DNA from: Mycobacterium pseudokansasii
GTDB lineage: Bacteria; Actinomycetota; Actinomycetes; Mycobacteriales; Mycobacteriaceae
NCBI RefSeq assembly: GCF_900566075.1
Contig: NZ_UPHU01000001.1
Span: forward strand, 2,046,001 to 2,110,000
Direction of reading: 5' to 3'
Length of the DNA stretch: 64,000 nt
The notes under the pieces were generated by a model. The model had not been told where the DNA came from and did no database searches. It was given only the letters and a program-made list of their open reading frames with translations. Both the position numbers and the translations under genes were made by a program. Each line of letters starts with the position of its first letter. Positions within the stretch are counted from its first letter, which is position 1. Positions 25,891 to 34,599 of this stretch are shown here, one piece after another.

Positions 25891-27681
25891 TCAACGTGGC
25901 CGCGACTCTTCCGGAGTCCACGCCGGCCGTTGCCCGGGCTGGCCCGGGAACAGGAAGTCGACGAAAGCCGCAACGGTGGGTTGCGGTTCGTGGTTGGCCA
26001 ATCCGGGGCGCTCGTTGGCTTCGATGAAGGTGTAGTCGGTGCCGGTGACCTCGGGCACCAGTAGGTCGATTCCGGTCACCGGGATGCCGATCGCCTCGGC
26101 GGCCTCGACCGCGACTCGGCAAAGCTCGGGGTTCACCTTGTCGGTGACGTCGCGGATCGTGCCGCCTTGATGCAGGTTGGCGGTGGACCGCACCTGCAGC
26201 CGAATGCCTTCGGGCAGAACATCATCGAGCAGCCAGCCGGCCTTGGCGACGGTGGCTTGGGTGATGTCGTCGACAGGAATGTGCGATTCGCCGCCGGTGG
26301 CAGCGGAGCGTCGGCGGCTCTCGGCCTCGATCAGGTCACCGACGGTGTGGGTGCCCGTGCCGATCACCTCCGCAGGCATCCGCAGCGCGGCGGCCACCAC
26401 CCGGCCGTCGATGACCACTAAGCGTAGGTCGTCGCCCGGTGCTCGTTGCTCGATCATCACCTCGGGGTATTCCTCACGAGCGCGCGCCGACGCCGCGGTC
26501 AGCTCGTCGGGACCGTCGTCGGCGGTCACGCCCACGGTGATGCCTTTGCCTTGCTCGCCGCGGGTCGGTTTGACGACGACCTCGCCGACCTCGGTCACAA
26601 ACGCGTAGTCGTCGTCGTCGAAGGTGGCCAGGCGCACCCGAGGAACGTTGAGGCCTGCCTCCTTGACCACGCGTCGCGTCAAACGCTTGTCGTCGCAGCG
26701 GCACATGGCAATCGCCGAGGTGTATTCGGATAGCGACTCGCGGGTGATCACGCTGCGGCCGCCGTGGGACAGCCGCATCTCGCCGGTCTCGGCATCCAGT
26801 ACCTCGACGAGGATTCCGCGCCGCAGCGCCTCATCGGCGATGACCCGCGCGTAGGGATTGAGGTCGTCGACCGTCTCCGGCGGTGTCGTGAACAGCGGCT
26901 CGTTGATGGCGTTGCGGCGCTTGATCGCCATCACCGGGACGCGGCGAAAACCGAGCTTCTCATACAGGGCGATCGCGGCGCCGTTGTCGTGTGCCACCGA
27001 CAGGTCCAGGTAGGCGCGCCCCGTGTCGCGAAAGCGGTCCACCATGGCCCGGCTCAGAGCCTCCCCGATTCCGGGCAGCCCGGCGGCCGGGTCGACCGCC
27101 AGAGTCCACATGCTCGATCCTCGCTCCGGGTCTGTGAACAGCACCTGGTGGTCGACACCGGTCACGGTACCGACCACCGCACCGTCGTCGTCACGCACGG
27201 CGATCAGGTAGGTCACCGCATCGGCATGCAGATGGTTGTGCCAGATGGTTTCGACCGGGGCGGGAACCATTGCGCACCGGACGAATACGCGATTCATGGC
27301 ATCGGCATCGGCGGGGACGTGCAGCGTCCGCACCGTCACACCCACCGGAGATGACGTCGGATCCCCGTGCCCCGAATCGTCGGCGAAACGCAGCCGATAG
27401 GTGTGGCTGGGGTCGATGAACAACTCATTCGGCGCTCCGGCGACGATGACGTGCGGCTCTCGTGCGTAGATGCAGATGTCGCGCCGTCCGGGGGCCTCCT
27501 GGCGCAGCACCTCGGCCAGTGCCGCGGAATCGGCAAAGGTTTGGCCGAATATCAGCCGACCCCAACCCAAATCGAGCTCTACGTCGTTGACCATCGATTC
27601 CATCAGGTCTGGCGGCGAGGTGTCGTGCAGGCTCAACGTGATGGGCTCCGGATGGTCCTGCGAGGGATCGACCGCGGTCAT
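25891..27681 (-). CDS. ngg: N-acetylglutaminylglutamine synthetase-like (GNAT + ATP-grasp)
   Basis: A 596-residue two-domain protein. The N-terminal half contains a GNAT acetyltransferase fold (SSMWTLAVDPAAGLPGIGEAL and AHDNGAAIALYEKLGFRRVP). The C-terminal half is an ATP-grasp ligase (VVVKPTRGEQGKGITVG, DDLRLVVIDGRVVAAALR, GIDLLV and FIEANERPGL). This order is typical of the enzyme that makes the osmolyte N-acetylglutaminylglutamine. The usual partner amidotransferase (AsnO-like) is not visible here. The start is set at ATG 27681, because it overlaps the stop of an upstream small frame as ATGA; 27699 is an alternative. It is convergent with the MocR gene. Confidence 0.85.
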   Translation of the reverse strand: MTAVDPSQDHPEPITLSLHDTSPPDLMESMVNDVELDLGWGRLIFGQTFADSAALAEVLRQEAPGRRDICIYAREPHVIVAGAPNELFIDPSHTYRLRFADDSGHGDPTSSPVGVTVRTLHVPADADAMNRVFVRCAMVPAPVETIWHNHLHADAVTYLIAVRDDDGAVVGTVTGVDHQVLFTDPERGSSMWTLAVDPAAGLPGIGEALSRAMVDRFRDTGRAYLDLSVAHDNGAAIALYEKLGFRRVPVMAIKRRNAINEPLFTTPPETVDDLNPYARVIADEALRRGILVEVLDAETGEMRLSHGGRSVITRESLSEYTSAIAMCRCDDKRLTRRVVKEAGLNVPRVRLATFDDDDYAFVTEVGEVVVKPTRGEQGKGITVGVTADDGPDELTAASARAREEYPEVMIEQRAPGDDLRLVVIDGRVVAAALRMPAEVIGTGTHTVGDLIEAESRRRSAATGGESHIPVDDITQATVAKAGWLLDDVLPEGIRLQVRSTANLHQGGTIRDVTDKVNPELCRVAVEAAEAIGIPVTGIDLLVPEVTGTDYTFIEANERPGLANHEPQPTVAAFVDFLFPGQPGQRPAWTPEESRPR

Positions 27682-27929
27682 GCCGCCCCGCCGTGACACG
27701 GCAACCGGGACTCCGACAAAGCGGTATAGCGGATTCCGCTGTCGCCACCCAGGACCAGTTTGCCGTTCGAGTCGACCACCGGGGGATCGACGATGGTCTG
27801 TGGCTGGATGGCACGTGCGACCGCCAGTGTCGAGCCATGCTCACCCTTCAGTTCCGGCGAACGCACTGCCGCCGACTCATCCGGCCCGTGATCACGGAAT
27901 ACGTCCGGATTCTCCTGTGGATATGCCAT
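27678..27929 (-). CDS. Unrecognised small protein coupled to ngg
   Basis: An 83-residue reading frame starting ATG at 27929 (MAYPQENPDVFRDHG) and ending at 27678 with an ATGA overlap onto ngg. The tight overlap and same direction suggest translational coupling and therefore a real gene. The sequence is hydrophilic, with acidic N-terminal half and a QTIVDPPVVDSNGKLVLGG stretch; no membrane segment or known motif is seen. It could be a small partner of the synthetase, or the remnant of a larger gene such as the missing amidotransferase or peptidase of the osmolyte system; I cannot distinguish these. Confidence 0.5.
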   Translation of the reverse strand: MAYPQENPDVFRDHGPDESAAVRSPELKGEHGSTLAVARAIQPQTIVDPPVVDSNGKLVLGGDSGIRYTALSESRLPCHGGAA

Positions 27930-28081
27930 CGTCGTGTTGTTTACCCATCTTTGGGGGCGAGTACCAACATTCACCCGAACCGACGGCTCTGAGATGGGTG
28001 TGGACGCGCGCGAAGACGCCGGCCCATCCACGGATTAAGGCTTAGACCAGTAGAGATCGTGTGGTTTACTCACGAGACGAC

Positions 28082-28125
28082 TACTTGGATTCAGGCCGTC
28101 GAGTACTTGGATTCAGGCCGTCGAG
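28082..28125 (+). repeat. 22-bp perfect tandem duplication in a promoter region
   Basis: The 22-bp unit beginning TACTTGGATTCAGGCC and ending GTCGAG occurs twice without a gap (28082-28103 and 28104-28125). It lies about 100 bp upstream of the mycolic-acid methyltransferase start and 150 bp from the divergent small gene. A perfect duplication implies recent origin and likely copy-number variability. Effect on transcription unknown. Confidence 0.9.
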
Positions 28126-28227
28126 CCACCCGTTACGGTCGGGCGGCGTGTCGGCTAAGGCCGATTCGCCCCCGGTGGCCCGGTGGCCGTAGCCAAGCTC
28201 GACACGGATCAACGTCAGAGGTGAGCT

Positions 28228-29112
28228 TTGCCCAACAATAGTGGTGAAAACGAAAGCCTGGAGCCGCATTTCGACGATGTGCAGGCCCACTACGACCTGT
28301 CCGACGACTTCTTCCGGCTGTTCCTGGACCCGACGCAGACTTACAGTTGCGCCTACTTCGAACGCGAGGACATGACCCTCGAGCAGGCGCAGCTGGCCAA
28401 GATCGATCTCGCGCTGGGCAAGCTGGGGCTGCAACCGGGCATGACGCTACTCGACATCGGATGCGGCTGGGGCGCCACCATTGTCCGCGCACTCGAGCGC
28501 CACGACGTCAACGTCGTAGGCCTGACGCTGAGCCGCAACCAGCACGCCCACGTACAGCGACTGCTCGACGAGCATCCCAGCGCCCGAAGCAAGCGCGTGC
28601 TGCTGCAGGGCTGGGAGCAGTTCGACGAAAAGGTGGACCGCATCGTCTCGATCGGCGCCTTCGAGCACTTCGGCCGGAACCGCTACACCGACTTCTTTTC
28701 GATGGCCTACCGGGTGCTCCCTGCCGACGGGATGATGTTGCTGCACACCATCATCAAGCCCAGCGATGAGGAGTTCGCCGCACGCGGACTGCCGATCACC
28801 ATGACCAAGCTGCGGTTCATGAAGTTCATCATGGACGAGATCTTTCCGGGTGGCGACCTGCCCAGTGCCAAGGTCGTCGAGGAGCACGCGCAGCAAGCCG
28901 GCTTTGCGGTCAAACTGGTCCAGCCGTTGCGACTGCACTACGCCCGCACCCTCGACACCTGGGCCGCCGCGCTGCAGGAGCACCGGGACGAGGCCATCGC
29001 GATTCAGTCCCAAGAGGTCTACGACCGCTACATGAAGTACTTGACCGGTTGCGCCGAGCTGTTTCGCGAGGGCTACACCGACGTTGCGCAGTTCACTCTG
29101 GCCAAGGGCTGA
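28228..29112 (+). CDS. Mycolic acid cyclopropane synthase / methyltransferase family (PcaA/MmaA2-like)
   Basis: A 294-residue SAM-dependent enzyme of the CmaA/MmaA/PcaA family, which modifies double bonds of acyl-ACP-bound meromycolate chains. The motif LLDIGCGWGAT (residues 74-84) binds SAM; FDDVQAHYDLSDDFFRLFLD, TYSCAYFEREDMTLEQAQ, SIGAFEHFGRNRY and EIFPGGDLPS are diagnostic. Overall it looks closest to PcaA and MmaA2 (cyclopropanation), but the product, cyclopropane or other, cannot be told by eye. The start is TTG at 28228 after AGAGGTGAGC. It stands alone, away from the usual mma cluster. The upstream region carries a 22-bp duplication. Confidence 0.9.
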   Translation: MPNNSGENESLEPHFDDVQAHYDLSDDFFRLFLDPTQTYSCAYFEREDMTLEQAQLAKIDLALGKLGLQPGMTLLDIGCGWGATIVRALERHDVNVVGLTLSRNQHAHVQRLLDEHPSARSKRVLLQGWEQFDEKVDRIVSIGAFEHFGRNRYTDFFSMAYRVLPADGMMLLHTIIKPSDEEFAARGLPITMTKLRFMKFIMDEIFPGGDLPSAKVVEEHAQQAGFAVKLVQPLRLHYARTLDTWAAALQEHRDEAIAIQSQEVYDRYMKYLTGCAELFREGYTDVAQFTLAKG

Positions 29113-29184
29113 GCACACCCTTGTCACCCGGCTGCCTCGGGTGAAGCGCTGCCCGGGTCATCGCATGCCTACGCACTGCCCTGG

Positions 29185-30555
29185 TTACGCCGCATCCTCG
29201 TCATCGTCGTCTCCGTCGCGCAGGAGTTTCTCCGGGTGATGGAAGGTGTTGGTTCTGGGCTGCCGGTGCTCGAGGTGGGCCGGCGGGATCCATTCGGTGT
29301 CGCCGTGGGCGTTTTTCCGGGTGCTCCAGCCACCGTCGAGGAGTTTGTGGTGGGGTCCACAGGCCAGGGTGAGTTGGTCGATACCGGTGCGGCGGGTGGT
29401 CGCCCACTCCCGGACATGATGGACCTCGCAGCGATAACCCGGCACGTCGCATCCCGGCGCGCTGCACCCACGATCCTTGGCGTACAACACAATTCGTTGC
29501 CCCGGTGCGGCCAGGCGCTTGCTGTGATACAGCGCCAACGCCTTGCCTTTGTCGAAAACCGCCAGGTAGTGGTGGGCATGGCGGGCGAGGCGGATGACAT
29601 CGCTCATCGGCAACAAGGTGCCGCCGCCGCTGAGTGCCTTGCCGGCCGCGGCTTCGAGGTCTTCGAGCGTGGTGGTCACAATGATCGATGCCGGTAATCC
29701 GTTGTGCTGTCCCAGGTCTCCGCTGGCCAGCAGCCCACGCAGGCCGGCCAGCAGTCCGTCATGGTTGCGCTGACTTTCCGAGCGGGTATCACGCCGGGTG
29801 GCTTCCTTCGACGGCGTACCGTCCACGCACGGGCTCTCTTCGGCCGGGCTGCACATGCCCGGGGCGGCCAGTTTTGCCCACATTGCCTCGACGGTCGCCC
29901 GCGCCTCGGGTGTCAGATAGCCGCTGATACGCGACATGCCGTCGACGTCCTGGTTGCCCAGCGTGATACCGCGCCGCCGGGCGCGGTGCTCATCGGTGTA
30001 GTCGCCATCGGGGTGCAGGCAATCCATCAGCCGCTCCGCCAGTTTGGCCAATTGGTCGGACCGGTACCGGGTGGCCAGTAGGGCCAGGTGCGCTTCGGCT
30101 TTCACTTGGGTCTCGATATCAACACATGCCGGCAGTCGGCGAAAGAAATCGCGGATCACCCGCACATGGGCCTCCCCGATCCGGCCATCCCGCTGGGCCG
30201 CCGAGGTAGCGGTCAACTGTGGGGGCAGCGGCTCACCGGTCAATGCCCGACGCGGCCCCAGGTCTGCCGCCTCACCCACTCGCCGGCCGGCCTCGCCGCG
30301 GGTGATGCGCAGCCGGTTGGCCATCGCCGCGGGCAGTCGCCCGCCCAACTCCTCCTCGCTGGCCTGCTCGGCGAGTTGATTGATCAGTGCGTGTTCGATG
30401 CTGGGCAGCTGGCGCCGAGCCGTTTCGCACCGCTCGAGCAGCGCCAGCCGTTCGGGGGTGGTCAACGCGTCGAAGGACAGCTCCTGCAGCCGCGACAGGG
30501 TCGCTTGCAGCGCGTCGAAGGCCGAGACAACCTCCTCACGGCTACTCGAACTCAT
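29185..30555 (-). CDS. 13E12-repeat-family DUF222/HNH protein
   Basis: A 456-residue protein of the mycobacterial 13E12 family. The N-terminal two thirds match DUF222 ([19 protein letters not shown] and [20 protein letters not shown]). The C-terminus holds an HNH nuclease-like motif: [18 protein letters not shown], then [14 protein letters not shown], with the Cys, His and Asn/His metal residues in place. The C-terminal tail is very acidic ([10 protein letters not shown]). The start is ATG at 30555 (MSSSSREEV); the frame is open to 30585. These genes are multicopy and sometimes phage-associated. No clear attachment sites or repeats flank it here. Intact. Confidence 0.9.
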   Translation of the reverse strand: MSSSSREEVVSAFDALQATLSRLQELSFDALTTPERLALLERCETARRQLPSIEHALINQLAEQASEEELGGRLPAAMANRLRITRGEAGRRVGEAADLGPRRALTGEPLPPQLTATSAAQRDGRIGEAHVRVIRDFFRRLPACVDIETQVKAEAHLALLATRYRSDQLAKLAERLMDCLHPDGDYTDEHRARRRGITLGNQDVDGMSRISGYLTPEARATVEAMWAKLAAPGMCSPAEESPCVDGTPSKEATRRDTRSESQRNHDGLLAGLRGLLASGDLGQHNGLPASIIVTTTLEDLEAAAGKALSGGGTLLPMSDVIRLARHAHHYLAVFDKGKALALYHSKRLAAPGQRIVLYAKDRGCSAPGCDVPGYRCEVHHVREWATTRRTGIDQLTLACGPHHKLLDGGWSTRKNAHGDTEWIPPAHLEHRQPRTNTFHHPEKLLRDGDDDDEDAA

Positions 30556-30683
30556 GTTCGAAACACTACGCCGACCCTCCGACATTCAAGGCGCAGACAA
30601 GGACCGCCGAGCAAAGCGATTCGATGTTTTTCTCTCAGCGAACATCGACGTCGTTTCCGTCGCCGGGGCACAGCGAACCGTTA

Positions 30684-32243
30684 TCAGCCTGCCACCACGC
30701 GGAATTCGGCCAGCGACTCGTCGGCGGCGCCTTCGACCATCACTCCCTGAGCGGCTTGGCACTGCAGATAGTCGACTATCGCATCGGTGAGTAGCTCACC
30801 CGGGGCGACCACCGCAATGCCCGGCGGATAAGGGCAGATCATCTCCGCCGAAACGCGACCGGCGGCCCTCTGCCACGGCACCATCTCGGTGGCGCCCAGG
30901 ACGGCGTCGCGCGGCAGCATGACGGTCTCGGTGCGTAGTTCTGACCACGCCGGTACATCGTCGACGGTGCGCGGCGTGGCGCCGGTGTGTTCCTCGGCCA
31001 ACGCCGCCATGGCGTCGACCAGCCGTTGCGCGGTGGCGGCGGTGTCGGCGTAGCTGATCAACGCCATCACCCGCCGGTGGTCGGACAGTTCCATGTGGAT
31101 GCCGCAGCGTTCGCGCAACCAGTCAGCGGCCTGGAAACCGGTCAGGCCCAGCGCCGCGACGTCGACGGTGACATGGGTCGGATCGAACGCGAAAGCCCCT
31201 GGACTTTCGAGGATTTCGTCACCCATGAGGCTGAGCCCCGGCATCCGCTCGAGTTCGGATCTGACACGCAGCGCCAAGTCGATCGCGTCGCCCAGCAGCC
31301 GCTCGCCATGTTCTTGAAACTCGCGCCGGGCCGCGTCGATGGAGGACAACAGCAGCGTCGACGCGCTGGTCGATTGCTCGAGCTCGAAGACCAACGACAG
31401 CCGTGTCGAGTCGATCCGGTCGCCCTGCCTGCTGAGCACCGAGGTCTGCAGCAACCCGTTGAGCGTCTTGTGGACGCTGCCGATGCACAAGTCGGCGCCA
31501 GACGCCAGGGCCGAGGGTGGTAGGCGGCTGCAGAAGCTGTAGTCCAGTCCCCAGGCGTCGTCGGTGATCAGCGGGATGTCGTGGGCATGCGCCACCTCGG
31601 CGAGCCGGCGGACATCGGCGCTGACCCCGTAGTAGGTCGGGGTGAACACCAGGGTGGCGACCGCCTCGGGATGGTCCCGCAAGACCCACTCCAGCCGGGC
31701 GGGGTCGACCCCATGGGCGAGTTGGCAACACTCGTCGTAATCGGGTTCCACATAGACCGGCATGGCGCCGGACAGCACCAGGGCCGAAAACGCCGACTTG
31801 TGCCCGTTGCGGGCCATCACCAGCGTCTCGCCGGGGCGCACCGCCGCCATCATCGCGACGTGGACGTTCTCCGTGCTGCCGTTGGCGGAAAACAAGGTCT
31901 CGTCGGCGCCCACGGCCGCGGCGAACAGTTGCATGGCGGTCGGCTCCACCTGCCAGGACTGGTGCCGGTTGTCGACGCCCTTGTTCATCGTGACGTCGGC
32001 GCGAAACGCCTCGGACCCCATCCAGCGGGCCGCGAGCGGTGGCATCCGGCCGGTACCCGATCGGTGGGCCGGGATGCCGAAAGCGATGTCGCCGCGCTGA
32101 TGGAACGCCTGGATCGCGTCGCCGATCGGGGTGGCGTCGGGCTCGGCGCGGGCCGGCCCCGCCTCGGCCTCCGCTTGCGCTTTCGTCATGTTCTTGCGGC
32201 GCTGATGATCGACGCGTGCGGAGAACGACTTTGCGGTTGTCAA
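30684..32243 (-). CDS. Orn/Lys/Arg decarboxylase-family PLP enzyme
   Basis: A 519-residue fold-type I PLP enzyme of the Orn/Lys/Arg decarboxylase major-domain family. The cofactor lysine is Lys259 in GSVHKTLNG, with Asp229 in TDDAWG and His148 in RNGHKS stacking on the ring. A substrate-type segment TYYGVSADV and C-terminal domain ICPYPPGI are present. It lacks the N-terminal wing domain of the large inducible enzymes, so it belongs to the short form. The substrate (lysine, arginine, ornithine or other) is not deducible. The start is TTG at 32243 behind GGGAGG; ATG at 32189 is an alternative. It is divergent from a second decarboxylase-type gene. Confidence 0.85.
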   Translation of the reverse strand: MTTAKSFSARVDHQRRKNMTKAQAEAEAGPARAEPDATPIGDAIQAFHQRGDIAFGIPAHRSGTGRMPPLAARWMGSEAFRADVTMNKGVDNRHQSWQVEPTAMQLFAAAVGADETLFSANGSTENVHVAMMAAVRPGETLVMARNGHKSAFSALVLSGAMPVYVEPDYDECCQLAHGVDPARLEWVLRDHPEAVATLVFTPTYYGVSADVRRLAEVAHAHDIPLITDDAWGLDYSFCSRLPPSALASGADLCIGSVHKTLNGLLQTSVLSRQGDRIDSTRLSLVFELEQSTSASTLLLSSIDAARREFQEHGERLLGDAIDLALRVRSELERMPGLSLMGDEILESPGAFAFDPTHVTVDVAALGLTGFQAADWLRERCGIHMELSDHRRVMALISYADTAATAQRLVDAMAALAEEHTGATPRTVDDVPAWSELRTETVMLPRDAVLGATEMVPWQRAAGRVSAEMICPYPPGIAVVAPGELLTDAIVDYLQCQAAQGVMVEGAADESLAEFRVVAG

Positions 32244-32584
32244 TTTCGTGGCCTCCCTGATGGTGTGGCGCGCTCCCCGACGCCGGTGGCCAACTCTTTG
32301 TCGCGGAGTCGACCGCCGGTGAACGGCTCGAATGGTGGTCTATTCATGCCGCCCGCTCGGAGTCCCTCATCGCCATCTCCACTTCGTTTCGTGGCCATGA
32401 GTACCCGCTGTTTGCTGCTGGTATGCGCGGTTGCGGCAGGGGTTAGCCCACCGCCCCGCGGGTACCTCTATGAGGTAACTACCCCGGAACGACCGTCGCC
32501 GGCGGGCCAACGACGTCATCTCTCAAGCCGTTACCACCTGCTTGTTGTCGCGTCGGCGGTGCCGGCAACCTTGAGGACGGGCAT
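32244..32584. promoter_or_regulatory. 341-bp divergent intergenic region with a small palindrome
   Basis: This region separates two divergently transcribed decarboxylase-type genes and must hold their promoters. A perfect inverted repeat TACCTC-TAT-GAGGTA lies at 32463-32477, about 110 bp before the plus-strand gene; it could be an operator. No gene or RNA is recognised. Confidence 0.45.
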
Positions 32585-33764
32585 ATGAGCGAACCGGACG
32601 CCATCATCCAGCACCTGCGAGACATCCTCGACAAGGAGCAGGGTCTGGAAAGTCTGCTCGAGCCGTCTTTGCTGAAGGCGCGCAAGTGGGCTGAGGAAGA
32701 ACTGAACCCGGAGCTGCTCGCAGCATTGGAATGGCCCACCGATATCGGTCAATACGAGGACTACCTCAAGCGCTACCTCAGATGGGTTCCGCACGAGTCG
32801 AATCGCGATGCCTGGAAAAACGAGCAGCGGCAGGCCCACGAGGTCAGCGATCGGATGGGGCATTTCTACTTTCTGGTCAACCAGAAGGTCGACGGTGAGG
32901 CGCCACAGGACTCCGACGCGTTGCGGGAGTGGATGACCGAGTTCGCTCGGCGGTGGGGCGATTTTCTCGATACGCCGGAGTCGTTCAGTCCGCAGACATT
33001 GCAGTCGTTCATCGACCATGCCCCGGAGTACCGCATCGAAGAATCTCTGGTCGACGGTGTACCGGACGCCCCCAGTGGGCTGGCTGACTGCCAACCAGTT
33101 CATCGTGCGCGAAATCAACGGCGGGCTACGGCCGATCGCTGAGCCGGCCAGCAATCTGGTGGCCACGTCGCCCGCCGATTGCCGTTGTCAGCACGCCTAC
33201 GACATCGACGCCGAATCCAACATCCCGGCCACAAAGGTGAAGAACCGCAAGTATGGCACCATCAAGCAGCTCTTGGAAGGCAGCGCCTACAGCGAAAGCT
33301 TTGCCCGCGGCACCTTCGTCCATTGCATGCTGCCGGTGCACGCCTACCATCGGTACCACCTGCCGGTGGCGGGGGTGATCAAGGAATCGTTCCGGATCAA
33401 CGGCAAAGTATTCATGCAGGTCGGCATCGAGAATCACGAGTTGCAGGCCAGTGAAAGCGCCAGCAGTGGATACGAGTTCTCCCAGACGCGGGGCGTGGTC
33501 ACCGTCGACGCCGCCGAATCCGACTGCGGCAATATCGGCGTCGTCGCGGTGATCCCGGTGGGAATGGCGCACGTCTCGTCTGTGGTGCTCACCTCGGTGG
33601 CGGGCAAGCACATGTCCAAGGGCGAAGAATTCGGCTACTTCCAGTTCGGCGGCTCCGGCATCATCATCTTGTTTCAAGAAGGTGTGAGTCGCGAGATCGA
33701 TACGAGTCAGGAGTTCCGGCTCGTCGGGACACCCGTGGCGCGCTGCCGGCTGCGCTCTGCCTAA
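32585..33764 (+). pseudogene. PSD/PsiD-like pyruvoyl decarboxylase gene with a 1-bp frameshift
   Basis: The first frame (from ATG 32585) gives about 165 residues matching the N-terminal domain found in phosphatidylserine-decarboxylase-like enzymes (PF12588 type), ending EYRIEESLVDGVPDAPSG. Homology continues in the next frame as WLTANQFIVREINGGLRPIA, SPADCRCQHAYDID, a PSD core (FVHCMLPVHAYHRYH) and the self-cleavage region FGYFQFGGSGIIILF, ending at 33764. Removing one G from the GGG at 33077-33079 restores Ser-Gly-Trp-Leu-Thr and one frame of about 393 codons. Relatives include fungal PsiD, an amino-acid decarboxylase, so the substrate may be an amino acid, not a phospholipid. Homopolymer error or true mutation cannot be separated here. 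Confidence 0.8.
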
Positions 33765-34034
33765 CCACGGGCCGGAGACCGCCTAGGTCATGCCGAAAAC
33801 TGTTGCCGCCCTGTGGATCGCGCAGATAGCCGGACATGGCGGCCGGTAACACCCAGGCCTTAGCTTAGGATCCTTCGACGCTGTGGATATGTTGGCATGT
33901 TTGTTCTGCCCGCCCATGCGCGACAAAGCTCTTGCCCCGTTTCGCTCGTCGCGGCTTGCGCGACATATACGTCGCGCCACGCGACAAAGGCCAGGCAACC
34001 CGGCCCCGGCCCACATCGGACAAACTAGGGCCCA

Positions 34035-34062
34035 CCGGGGAGGAGCTCGACATCCTCCCCGG
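34035..34062. terminator. 10-bp perfect hairpin, possible terminator
   Basis: CCGGGGAGGA (34035-34044) pairs perfectly with TCCTCCCCGG (34053-34062) around an eight-base loop. No U-run follows on either side, so it would be an L-shaped or non-canonical terminator, or part of a mobile-element end. It lies within the gene-free region. Confidence 0.4.
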
Positions 34063-34559
34063 CAGGGGTCTGGACCGCGACGACGGCAGGCGCGCTACGC
34101 CGTTCACGCGGTACCGCAACATCGGCGAAATGAGCCGGCGGCCGGTTAGAGTCAGCGCGTCGACCGGCTCGAAGTCGCCGCCCACGCGAGCCTACTGAAG
34201 CGACCATGGATCGCAGGGACAAATCGCCGCCGAACGCGAAATAGCGCACGCATCGGCAGCTTCCGGCAGATCGGTCGCAAACCTCTTGATAGCACCAGTC
34301 CGCCCAGCCTTGCCACTCACCACCGCCGGCACTCTCCAATCAAATGACCAAAATCCGTTTCATTCGGTCGTCGGTGCGGTACCCCCTACGCGGTGAACCA
34401 AACACCGGTTGGCGTTGATTAGCGCGTCCCTTCCTCCGTTGGCTCGCGAAACCATTCGGCTGCCCGGCCATGGTGTCCATCGACGACGCGGTCACGCAGA
34501 TTACGGCGACGGGCGCTCGTGGTGCAGGTGGCAGCGGTGGGGAAGGGTTGGCCGGTGGT

Positions 34560-34589
34560 CCCAACAGAAAGGATCCCAACAGAAAGGAT
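34560..34589 (+). repeat. 15-bp perfect tandem duplication upstream of a start codon
   Basis: The unit CCCAACAGAAAGGAT occurs at 34560-34574 and 34575-34589. Each copy carries an AGAAAGGA element that resembles a ribosome-binding site, but the likely real one, GGGGGAG, follows at 34592-34598. The duplication ends 10 bases before the ATG of the Hsp70-like gene. Confidence 0.9.
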
Positions 34590-34599
34590 GTAGGGGGAG

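Larger units (their letters stand above)
33765..34599. other. 835-bp region without a recognised gene
   Basis: The longest non-coding stretch of the window, between the PSD-like gene and the Hsp70-like gene. Short open frames on both strands have no recognisable domain, and codon choice is not convincing. It contains three direct copies of CGCGACA (33919, 33959, 33980) around a small palindrome, a strong 10-bp hairpin (34035-34062), and a 15-bp tandem duplication just before the next gene. It may be a decayed gene or mobile-element scar. Confidence 0.5.

Noticed and set aside
34025..34339. 104-residue minus-strand frame in the gene-free region
   Set aside because: No recognisable motif, many Cys/Trp/Arg of random type, and it runs through the perfect hairpin.
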